5,006 nt of DNA. Origin: Bacteroidota bacterium (GTDB lineage: Bacteria; Bacteroidota; Ignavibacteria; Ignavibacteriales; Ignavibacteriaceae). The stretch spans positions 1 through 5,006 of the forward strand of contig JAJYOQ010000336.1 of the NCBI GenBank assembly GCA_021796135.1. The letters run 5' to 3'. The translations under genes and the position numbers were made by a program. The notes beneath the pieces were generated by a model. That model saw only the letters and a list, made by a program, of their open reading frames with translations, had not been told where the DNA came from and made no database searches. Below are positions 1 to 5,006 of the stretch, piece by piece (the first letter of the stretch is position 1; each line of letters starts with the position of its first letter).

Positions 1-8
1 ATTTGAAA

Positions 9-105
9 TATCAATAATTGTAATTTATCCATAAAAGACTAATCAGCTATTGTGAAAAAATATTGATTTACAAAATATATAGGATAAAATTATCAATAAT
101 TGTAA
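9..105. repeat. 15-bp direct repeat pair with a partial inverted copy between
   Basis: TATCAATAATTGTAA occurs exactly at 9-23 and again at 91-105, 82 bp apart from start to start. Its core CAAT-A-ATTG is itself an inverted repeat. The heptamer ATCAATA inside each copy appears in reverse complement (TATTGAT) at 61-67. The right copy would lie over the transcription start of the candidate promoter at 63-90 and the inverted copy over its -35, which is how a repressor site is often placed. The role is inferred; in DNA this AT-rich some repetition is expected by chance, though an exact 15-mer is less so. Confidence 0.45.
63..90 (+). promoter_or_regulatory. Candidate promoter for the methyltransferase operon
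   Basis: TTGATT at 63-68 and TAAAAT at 85-90 are separated by 16 bp. They match the sigma70 consensus at four and five of six positions. Transcription would start near 97, inside the right copy of the 15-bp repeat, giving a leader of about 50 nt. The surrounding AT richness makes chance matches likely, and no Bacteroidota-type TAnnTTTG element was found here, so this is only a candidate. Confidence 0.3.
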
Positions 106-134
106 GTCAAATATTAATTTAAAATTTAATATAT

Positions 135-140
135 AAGGGA
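135..140 (+). promoter_or_regulatory. Ribosome binding site of the UroD-like gene
   Basis: AAGGGA lies 7 nt before the ATG at 148. It is the only purine-rich SD-like stretch in the leader and supports that start. Confidence 0.6.
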
Positions 141-147
141 ACAAGCT

Positions 148-1248
148 ATGAATTCAAAAGAAAGAGTGCTTAGGGCTTTAAAGAAGAAAGAGGGTTATCC
201 AGACAGGATTCCAATCCAATTTGATTTATGTAAACAATTAACTGATGAGTTTGCTAGAGAAATAGGTATTAAACCTGATTATGCCAGTTCATATTACGAG
301 GATCTTACTTATAGAATATCCGCAAACGAAATTCGTACAAAATTAGGAAGTGATGTTGTTGTGGTAGGCGGGACAGTTGCAAAAGATTACGTCCCCGGAA
401 TTATCAAAGACGATATCACCCGAAATGAATTTGGCATGTATATGAAACCTACTCCCCTCTATGTTGAAGTAGTCAAATGTCCTCTTGATAATGCTGAGAC
501 AGTTGAGGATATTGAAAATTATCAATTTCCAAATCCTTATGCGCCGGGGAGATTTGAAAAAGCAAAAAGAGATATGGAAAAATACGGGAAAGATTTTTTT
601 GTTATCGGCGATGTTGAAATAACAATATTTGAATTAGCCTGGCATCTCACAGGTTTGGAAAAATATCTTTTAGGCATGATGTGCGAAGAACCTTGGATAG
701 AAAAATTAAATGATAAAGTTGAGGAATGGAGTACTGCCATAGCGTTACAATTGGTAAAAGCTGGCGTTGACGCTATTTGGTTGGGAGAAGATCTCGGTAG
801 TCAGACATCAACACTTATCTCACCGGAGATATGGAGAAACTTATTCAAACCACGACACAAAAGAATAATAGAAAAATTAAAACACGAGAATCCCAATATT
901 ATTATAATAATGCACTCGGACGGTGCAGTTGCTCCATTGATTGATGACTTTATAGAAATCGGTGTAGATGTTTATAATCCCATACAGCCGAATGTTGCTG
1001 GTTCGGATCCTCAAGAACTTAAAAATAAATATGGTGACAGGATTTGTTTTTTTGGTGGTATTGACCAGCAAAGTTTATTACCAAGCGGTGACATCGGAAA
1101 AATATGCGAAGAAATAAGACAAAGGATACAAATTCTTGGAAAAGATAGAGGGTACTTATTAGCCCCGGCACATATTCTTCAAGCAGATGTATCAACCAAG
1201 ACGGTAAAAGAAATGATTAAGGCCGCAATTAAATATGGTAATTACTGA
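148..1248 (+). CDS. Uroporphyrinogen decarboxylase-like (MtaA/CmuA superfamily) methyltransferase
   Basis: A 366-residue cytoplasmic protein of the UroD superfamily, which includes true HemE and the corrinoid-dependent methyltransferases MtaA, MtbA and CmuA. Family landmarks are visible: PDRIP at 18-22, GEDLGSQ at 213-219 followed by a SPEIWRNLFKPRHKRI stretch at 225-240, MHSDG at 255-259, GGIDQQ at 303-308 and LAPAHILQ at 338-345. The HemE motif RxPxWxMRQAGRY is absent, so it is unlikely to make haem. MtaA-type enzymes bind zinc through HxC plus a later Cys; here the first motif reads H256-S-D258, so the zinc site, if any, is altered. The start is supported by AAGGGA 7 nt upstream. The next gene begins 50 nt downstream on the same strand and encodes a homocysteine methyltransferase, which favours methyl transfer over decarboxylation. 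Substrate unknown. The superfamily call is secure; the reaction is inferred. Confidence 0.88.
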   Translation: MNSKERVLRALKKKEGYPDRIPIQFDLCKQLTDEFAREIGIKPDYASSYYEDLTYRISANEIRTKLGSDVVVVGGTVAKDYVPGIIKDDITRNEFGMYMKPTPLYVEVVKCPLDNAETVEDIENYQFPNPYAPGRFEKAKRDMEKYGKDFFVIGDVEITIFELAWHLTGLEKYLLGMMCEEPWIEKLNDKVEEWSTAIALQLVKAGVDAIWLGEDLGSQTSTLISPEIWRNLFKPRHKRIIEKLKHENPNIIIIMHSDGAVAPLIDDFIEIGVDVYNPIQPNVAGSDPQELKNKYGDRICFFGGIDQQSLLPSGDIGKICEEIRQRIQILGKDRGYLLAPAHILQADVSTKTVKEMIKAAIKYGNY

Positions 1249-1298
1249 AAGCATTTTGTTAACAGATTCCTTATATTAATTTAACATGTGAAATTGAA

Positions 1299-2189
1299 AT
1301 GAAAAAAATCAAAGAAAGAATTCTTTCCGGTGAAATACTGATCTCGGATGGTGCGTGGGGAACGATGCTACACTCGAAGGGATTGAAAATGGGAGAATGC
1401 CCGGAGAAATGGAATATCGACCATCGTGCCGAGGTATTAGATATCGCGAAAAGTTATGTCAGTGCGGGGGCAGATATGATTGAGACTAATAGTTTTGGTG
1501 GAAACAAATTCAAGCTGGAATATTTCGGATTGGGTCAGAAAGTCGCAGAGGTGAATAAAGCAGCTGCGGAAATTTCTCGAGAAGCCGCAGGGGATAACAT
1601 TCATGTTCTTGGGTCTGTAGGACCAACCGGGAAAATTATAATGACCGGGGATATATCACTAGAAGAGTTATATTACTGTTTCAAAGAACAAATGGAAGCT
1701 CTTGAGTCGGGTGGAGCAGATGCAATACTTATAGAAACAATGTTTGACTTGGAAGAAGCAAAGTGTGGGATAAAGGCGGCTAAAGAAATTACTAAGTGTG
1801 AAGTTATATGCACAATGACGTTTGATGGAAACGATGATATAGGCTTTCACACAATGATGGGAACTACTCCCGAAGCTGCTGCTGAGTCTCTTATAGAAGC
1901 TGGTGCTGATATCATCGGTACAAATTGTGGTAATGGCATCGAAAACATGGTTCGCATTGCCAAACAAATTCGTATAGTCGATAAAAAGATTCCATTGCTT
2001 ATCCAGGCCAATGCTGGATTGCCGTCTATGATAAATGGAAAAGTTGTGTTTTCGGAGACACCCGACTTCATTGCAAAATGGATTCATCCATTGATAAATG
2101 TTGGGGCAAACATAATCGGGGGATGTTGTGGCACCACACCGGAACATATCCGGAAAATTGCCGGAGTTGTCAGGAATAGTAAAGGTTAG
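1299..2189 (+). CDS. Homocysteine S-methyltransferase, stand-alone MetH N-terminal-type domain
   Basis: A 296-residue TIM-barrel protein of the homocysteine S-methyltransferase family (MetH N-terminal module, BHMT, MmuM), predicted to transfer a methyl group to homocysteine to give methionine in the cytoplasm. Motifs in order: DGAWGT at 17-22, ETNSFGG at 62-68, SVGPTG at 106-111, GTNCGNG at 207-213 and GGCCGTTPEHI at 274-284. The three family zinc ligands are present as C210, C276 and C277, so the protein looks catalytically intact. Its length matches the isolated domain; the folate, cobalamin and reactivation modules of full MetH (about 1,200 residues) are missing and do not follow. It lies 50 nt after the UroD-like gene, almost certainly in the same transcript. 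The ATG at 1299 has no clear Shine-Dalgarno sequence, but DGAWGT falls where family N-termini place it. The methyl donor could be a methylcorrinoid made by its neighbour, a betaine or S-methylmethionine. Confidence 0.9.
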   Translation: MKKIKERILSGEILISDGAWGTMLHSKGLKMGECPEKWNIDHRAEVLDIAKSYVSAGADMIETNSFGGNKFKLEYFGLGQKVAEVNKAAAEISREAAGDNIHVLGSVGPTGKIIMTGDISLEELYYCFKEQMEALESGGADAILIETMFDLEEAKCGIKAAKEITKCEVICTMTFDGNDDIGFHTMMGTTPEAAAESLIEAGADIIGTNCGNGIENMVRIAKQIRIVDKKIPLLIQANAGLPSMINGKVVFSETPDFIAKWIHPLINVGANIIGGCCGTTPEHIRKIAGVVRNSKG

Positions 2190-2388
2190 TTGTATTTTTA
2201 GCTGACACGTACCTATTATTTGCCATTAAAAAGAAAATGAATAATTAAAAATTGAGCTATTACTTCAAAAGCACTAGGCAGGTTATTACGATAAGAGAAT
2301 GTGAACTTAATGAATTGGGTAAAGTATTTGATTTATTAATTGTTACATTTATTTAATGATCATTCTTGCAGCAATAACCAGCATGTTT
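2190..2388. other. Convergent intergenic region
   Basis: This stretch separates the end of the methyltransferase operon (plus strand) from the end of the toxin gene (minus strand). A terminator for each would be expected, but I see no GC-rich stem followed by a T run in either direction. The only structure of note is an open 24-codon stretch at 2282-2356 that reads like the start of a GNAT acetyltransferase, discussed in the findings. Confidence 0.5.
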
Positions 2389-2655
2389 TTATTCATAATG
2401 AGTCCACATTCTAATGATCTTTACGGTTCTTATATTTTCATAGACTTGATAAACTATTCTAAGCCGGAAATTTATACGACGTGAATATGATCCCTTCAAA
2501 TCTCCTATTAGCTTTTCATACGGGGGTGGGTTCTGAAATGGGTTTTTCTCTAAAATTTCTAATATGCCTAATGCCTTTTCTTTAAGACCTGCTGATTTAA
2601 GTTTTTTTGCATCACCTTGTGCTTGCTTCGTGTAGACTATATTCCAGTTTACCAT
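2389..2655 (-). CDS. yoeB: YoeB/Txe-family toxin (RelE superfamily mRNA endonuclease)
   Basis: An 88-residue toxin of the YoeB branch of the RelE/ParE superfamily. YoeB enters the ribosomal A site and cleaves mRNA during translation. Family features: W4, the NPF at 38-40, the PYEKLIGDLKGSYSRRINFRLRIVY block at 45-69 and the C-terminal HYE. The residues matching the E. coli YoeB catalytic set are all present (E47, R66, H86, Y87), so the toxin appears active. The frame opens further upstream at an ATG at 2673, but I chose the internal ATG at 2655: it gives the usual YoeB N-terminus and length and a 7-nt overlap with the antitoxin stop, typical of translational coupling. Neither start has a good Shine-Dalgarno sequence. 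Expression is expected to depend on the antitoxin promoter upstream. Confidence 0.9.
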   Translation of the reverse strand: MVNWNIVYTKQAQGDAKKLKSAGLKEKALGILEILEKNPFQNPPPYEKLIGDLKGSYSRRINFRLRIVYQVYENIRTVKIIRMWTHYE

Positions 2656-2891
2656 GAGAGTTTTTTTGCACATTTCTCAACAGGTGTTTTCACCCCTTTT
2701 ATAATTGATTCCCTCATTCCCGGAATAGATATTAAGAATAGCGTTTCTTGAATAGACTGCCAGTCTTCCTCCGATAATAGCACAGCATTTGTCCTCTTTC
2801 CGGAAATATGTATGGGCTCATTTGCTTCGGCAGTTTCATCTATCAATTTATATAAATTATTCCGAGCATGCGTTACTGTCACCGTTCTCAT
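2649..2891 (-). CDS. yefM: Phd/YefM-family antitoxin
   Basis: An 80-residue antitoxin of the Phd/YefM family. In this family the N-terminal half forms the dimeric DNA-binding fold and the flexible C-terminal half wraps and inhibits the toxin. The N-terminus (MRTVTVTHARNNL) follows the YefM pattern MRTxxxxxARxNL, and the middle has the usual block I-x-I-S-G-x-R-x-N-A-V-L-L-S-E-E-D-W (27-44). The tail from about residue 58 is charged and divergent, as is usual. The start at 2891 is supported by AAAGGAT at 2898-2904, 6 nt away. The gene precedes and overlaps the YoeB toxin gene, the standard antitoxin-first order. A palindromic operator and promoter directly upstream indicate autorepression by the antitoxin or the toxin-antitoxin complex. 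Confidence 0.9.
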   Translation of the reverse strand: MRTVTVTHARNNLYKLIDETAEANEPIHISGKRTNAVLLSEEDWQSIQETLFLISIPGMRESIIKGVKTPVEKCAKKLSW

Positions 2892-2897
2892 TTTTAT

Positions 2898-2904
2898 ATC
2901 CTTT
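2898..2904 (-). promoter_or_regulatory. Ribosome binding site of the antitoxin gene
   Basis: AAAGGAT on the minus strand, 6 nt before the antitoxin ATG. It is the best Shine-Dalgarno match in the window and fixes the start at 2891. Confidence 0.65.
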
Positions 2905-2910
2905 TTGTTA

Positions 2911-2941
2911 CAAACGTACGTAATTATGTACGTATAGTCAA
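2911..2941 (-). promoter_or_regulatory. Promoter of the toxin-antitoxin operon, Bacteroidota type
   Basis: On the minus strand TTG (2941-2939) is followed after 20 bp by TACGTTTG (2918-2911). This matches the Bacteroidota primary-sigma consensus, TTG or TTTG near -33 and TAnnTTTG near -7. Read as a sigma70 promoter, TTGACT at 2941-2936 has a 17-bp spacer but a poor -10 (TACGTT). Transcription would start near 2906, a leader of only about 15 nt that just includes the ribosome binding site. The element overlaps the operator palindrome. Confidence 0.6.
2914..2933. promoter_or_regulatory. Palindromic operator of the toxin-antitoxin operon
   Basis: A 20-bp inverted repeat, ACGTAC / GTACGT arms around GTAATTAT, with only one mismatched pair. 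It contains two GTAC cores (2916-2919 and 2928-2931) whose centres are 12 bp apart. The E. coli yefM-yoeB operator, as I recall it, has two TGTACA-core palindromes with the same 12-bp spacing. The site lies between and over the -33 and -7 elements, so binding should block transcription. The protein is inferred to be the antitoxin encoded next to it. Confidence 0.7.
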
Positions 2942-3066
2942 TATGGGATATTCAGCCAACATCGCTTCATGAAAAAACTCCCCATTTAACTTACCAAATT
3001 ATTTTTCTAATCCTTCCTCATATCTTTACACCCTTATTTTACATAATATATTTCAATAATGAATTC

Positions 3067-3097
3067 CGGTTAGTATTTTAGTAATATTTGCTAACCG
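3067..3097. repeat. Inverted repeat with 7-bp arms
   Basis: CGGTTAG at 3067-3073 and CTAACCG at 3091-3097 are perfect inverted repeats around a 17-nt AT-rich loop. No T run follows on either strand, so it is a poor terminator. It may be an operator or a degenerate repeat end. Confidence 0.35.
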
Positions 3098-3168
3098 ACA
3101 GGATTGTGATTTCTAATTGTATATATGATTTCACCTGCAATTTGAAATTCATATAAATTTTTCTAGGT

Positions 3169-3185
3169 CGGATGCGATAAGTCCG
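3169..3185. repeat. Small REP-like hairpin
   Basis: CGGAT at 3169-3173 pairs with GTCCG at 3181-3185 (one T-G wobble) around the loop GCGATAA, and is bracketed by CTAGG and TTAGG. The form, a short GC-rich hairpin in AT-rich intergenic DNA, resembles REP sequences. A single copy in view cannot show that it is repeated. Confidence 0.25.
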
Positions 3186-3313
3186 TTAGGATTGCAAAGC
3201 TTCACGCAGGTTGAATAACAAAATTATTTTCAATAAGTTCGCACCGTCATTATAATAGAGTTTCTGACAAATATTTTATTTTTCATTTCAATGGATCCGC
3301 TAATGATTCAGAT

Positions 3314-3379
3314 GAGAAATCTATTAAAAAAGGAGATTTCTCCCGGAGTTTATCCCGATTGCGGGAGTCGAAATGACAG
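3314..3379. repeat. Palindromic intergenic element, probable dispersed repeat
   Basis: GAGAAATCT at 3314-3322 and AGATTTCTC at 3334-3342 form a perfect 9-bp stem with an 11-nt loop. A second hairpin follows, TCCCG (3353-3357) and CGGGA (3362-3366) with loop ATTG, then GTCGAAATGACAG. Read in reverse this is of the form GTCATTTCGA...GGGAGAAATCTC, which I recall as a common dispersed intergenic repeat in Bacteroidota and relatives. It is locally more GC-rich than its flanks. The element type is recognised by eye only. Confidence 0.5.
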
Positions 3380-3536
3380 AAGAAAGGAAAATTTATTTTG
3401 CAGAAGCTTTAATAAATCAAAAGTTATACCAGTATGCGATATCAAATCAAAAAATCTTACTTATCTCAATTCCGGTTATCTAAACAAATTCCTCGAAATA
3501 TCATCATAAATTCTAAATATTCATAACAGGTGTAAT

Positions 3537-5006
3537 ATGAAGTCAGTTAAATTTTTTTCGTTTATTCTTGTGTTGTTAATTCCGTTTATTCTTATTGCTA
3601 AGGAAGATAAATCAGGAAAGGAGAAGGATACACTTAGTTCTTCTACTTTTAGCGGACTAAAGTTAAGATGCATCGGTCCGGCAGTTACTTCGGGTAGAAT
3701 AAGCGACTTTGCAGTTAATCCGGATGATCCTGCGGAGTATTATGTGGCTTCAGCTTCTGGCGGCGTTTGGAAGACTTATAACGACGGAACAACATGGGAG
3801 CCAATCTTTGATCATGAAGGATCTTTTTCAATCGGCTGCATTACTATGGATCCGAATAATCATCATGTTATTTGGGTGGGTACCGGTGAAAATAACAGTC
3901 AGCGAAGTGTATCTTATGGTGACGGAATCTATCGCTCTGATGACGGAGGAAAATCCTGGAAGAATATGGGACTGAAAACTTCCCAGCATATCGGAAAAAT
4001 CATTGTCGACCCTAAAAATTCTAATATAGTATACGTAGCGGCACAAGGTCCGCTTTGGGCTCCGGGCGGCGATAGGGGATTATACAAAACTACGGATGCC
4101 GGCAAAACATGGAAGGCTGTTTTAACTATTAGCCCTAATACCGGCGTAAGTGATTTGGTGATGGATCCGCGCGATTCGAATGTTTTGTATGCTTCCGCGT
4201 ATCAACGCAGACGTCATGTTTTTACTTTGATTGACGGTGGCCCTGAATCAGCCATTTATAAATCTACCGATGCAGGAGAAACCTGGAGCAAATTAACCAA
4301 TGGAATTCCGAAGGTTGATTTAGGCAGAATCGGGATTGCAATTTCCCCAGTCAATCCTGATGTTCTTTATGCAATCATTGAGGCGGAAGGCGATAATGGT
4401 GGTGTATTTCGTTCTACTGATCGAGGAGCTTCGTGGGAAAAAAGATCCGGTTATATGACTACAAGTCCGCAATACTACAATGAAATTTACTGCGACCCTA
4501 AAAACGTTGACCGCGTCTATGTTATGGATACTTATCTTCATGTAACTGATGACGGCGGTAAAACCTTTAAACCGCTCGGTGAGAAATATAAGCATGTAGA
4601 CAATCATGCAATCTGGATAAATCCAAACAACACTAATTATTATCTTGTAGGATGCGACGGCGGTGTTTACGAAAGTTACGACCGCGGCGTTAACTGGCTT
4701 TTCAAAAGTAATCTGCCCGTTACTCAATTTTATAATGTAGATGTTGATAACACAAAGCCGTTTTATTATGTCTACGGCGGAACTCAAGATAATAATAGTC
4801 TCGGTGGACCTTCTCAAACTATAAGCGCTTCCGGAATTGTTAATTCCGATTGGTTTGTTACAACAGGCGGGGATGGATTTGTATCAAAGATTGATCCCGA
4901 AGACCCAAATACAGTTTACGCAGAATCTCAGTACGGAGTATTAGTCCGGTATGATAAAAGAAACGGTGAACAAGTCGGGATTCAGCCGCTACGTATACTA
5001 TATTAG
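3537..5006 (+). CDS. Exported Asp-box (BNR/sortilin-like) beta-propeller protein, C-terminally truncated
   Basis: A 489-residue protein with a clear signal peptide: K2 and K5, a hydrophobic run at about 6-21 and likely cleavage after A21. It then carries seven Asp-box motifs (S/T-x-D-x-G-x-x-W/F) at residues 80-87, 134-141, 185-192, 243-250, 293-300, 337-344 and 380-387, each next to VLYA/VYVA-type strands, marking sortilin/VPS10-like propeller blades. Conserved family blocks include GDGIYRSDDGGKSWKNMG, GGTQDNNSLGGP and SQYGVLVRYDKRNGE. Databases often label such proteins glycosyl hydrolase, but no catalytic site is evident and the function is unknown. Related proteins are, as I recall, roughly 1,000 residues with a second half after this point. 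Here family-like sequence stops at GIQP (481-484), followed by LRILY and a TAG at the last three bases of the window. The ATG at 3537 has AGGTG 4 nt upstream. Truncation, frameshift or a contig-edge artefact are all possible. Confidence 0.85.
   Translation: MKSVKFFSFILVLLIPFILIAKEDKSGKEKDTLSSSTFSGLKLRCIGPAVTSGRISDFAVNPDDPAEYYVASASGGVWKTYNDGTTWEPIFDHEGSFSIGCITMDPNNHHVIWVGTGENNSQRSVSYGDGIYRSDDGGKSWKNMGLKTSQHIGKIIVDPKNSNIVYVAAQGPLWAPGGDRGLYKTTDAGKTWKAVLTISPNTGVSDLVMDPRDSNVLYASAYQRRRHVFTLIDGGPESAIYKSTDAGETWSKLTNGIPKVDLGRIGIAISPVNPDVLYAIIEAEGDNGGVFRSTDRGASWEKRSGYMTTSPQYYNEIYCDPKNVDRVYVMDTYLHVTDDGGKTFKPLGEKYKHVDNHAIWINPNNTNYYLVGCDGGVYESYDRGVNWLFKSNLPVTQFYNVDVDNTKPFYYVYGGTQDNNSLGGPSQTISASGIVNSDWFVTTGGDGFVSKIDPEDPNTVYAESQYGVLVRYDKRNGEQVGIQPLRILY

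Larger units (their letters stand above)
1..147. other. AT-rich leader upstream of the methyltransferase operon
   Basis: No gene is visible here. The stretch holds a 15-bp direct repeat, a possible sigma70-like promoter and the ribosome binding site of the first gene, each listed separately. I looked for a cobalamin or SAM riboswitch because of the downstream methyltransferases and found neither a B12 box nor the paired GC-rich helices such elements need; the sequence is almost entirely A and T. Confidence 0.6.
2892..3536. other. Intergenic region of 645 bases without a credible gene
   Basis: This divergent region lies between the toxin-antitoxin start (minus strand) and the propeller gene (plus strand). 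It holds the toxin-antitoxin control region at 2898-2941, an imperfect stem-loop at 3067-3097, a small REP-like hairpin at 3169-3185 and a palindromic element at 3314-3379. An open frame at 3291-3509 (72 codons) runs through the last of these; it has no ribosome binding site, no recognisable family and odd composition, and I consider it spurious. No tRNA or small RNA was recognised. Confidence 0.6.

Noticed and set aside
1..147. Cobalamin or SAM riboswitch upstream of the methyltransferase operon
   Set aside because: The leader is nearly all A and T, has no B12 box and no stable multi-helix fold that I can see.
148..1248. True uroporphyrinogen decarboxylase (hemE)
   Set aside because: The HemE signature RxPxWxMRQAGRY is missing and the neighbour is a homocysteine methyltransferase, not a haem gene.
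1668..2147. Minus-strand open frame of 159 codons
   Set aside because: It is antisense to the homocysteine methyltransferase, whose motifs and zinc cysteines are intact; the antisense translation is rich in Cys, His and Phe and matches no family.
2190..2388. Intrinsic terminator between the convergent operons
   Set aside because: No GC-rich stem followed by a T run is present on either strand; the short T runs lack a stem.
3251..3256. Perfect TATAAT as a promoter for the propeller gene
   Set aside because: No adequate -35 lies 16-18 bp upstream, and it would leave a leader of about 275 nt across the palindromic element.
3291..3509. Plus-strand open frame of 72 codons
   Set aside because: It has no ribosome binding site, no recognisable domain and runs straight through the hairpins of a probable dispersed repeat; the composition is unlike the real genes.
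3709..3975. Plus-strand open frame of 88 codons in a second frame
   Set aside because: It lies wholly within the propeller gene and overlaps its conserved Asp-box region; it is a shadow frame.
4320..4817. Minus-strand open frame of 165 codons
   Set aside because: It is antisense to the propeller gene, which has regular Asp boxes through this stretch; the antisense product shows no domain.

Overview
The window is AT-rich bacterial DNA with four convincing protein families, all visible from sequence alone. Three points suggest the FCB group (Bacteroidota, Chlorobi or Ignavibacteria). The exported Asp-box beta-propeller protein at the right end is of a type common in those lineages. The toxin-antitoxin promoter fits the Bacteroidota -33/-7 form (TTG, 20 bp, TACGTTTG). 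Shine-Dalgarno sequences are weak at several starts. This placement is an inference; there is no rRNA or marker gene to confirm it.

Layout. Positions 1-147 are an AT-rich leader with a 15-bp direct repeat and a possible promoter. Positions 148-2189 hold a two-gene plus-strand operon: a uroporphyrinogen-decarboxylase-like (MtaA/CmuA superfamily) methyltransferase, then a stand-alone homocysteine S-methyltransferase domain like the N-terminal module of MetH. Positions 2190-2388 are a convergent intergenic stretch with no clear terminator and a short, possible acetyltransferase relic. Positions 2389-2891 (minus strand) hold a YefM/YoeB-type toxin-antitoxin pair with a recognisable operator and promoter at 2911-2941. 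Positions 2892-3536 are 645 bases without a credible gene but with several small palindromes, one resembling a dispersed repeat. Positions 3537-5006 encode the first half of a secreted Asp-box (BNR) beta-propeller protein; its frame closes at a TAG that is the last codon of the window.

How the genes fit together. The first two genes plausibly act in sequence: the UroD-like protein handles a methyl group on a corrinoid or related carrier, and the second moves a methyl group to homocysteine to make methionine. No corrinoid-binding protein or pterin-binding methyltransferase is in view, so the donor is unknown. The toxin-antitoxin pair is a self-contained, self-regulated module, and the propeller protein has no evident link to the others.

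I do not see a clearly new system. The points most worth a second look are the two-gene methyl-transfer unit with an Asp where MtaA-type enzymes have a zinc Cys, the conserved operator geometry of the toxin-antitoxin pair, and the abrupt end of the propeller gene.
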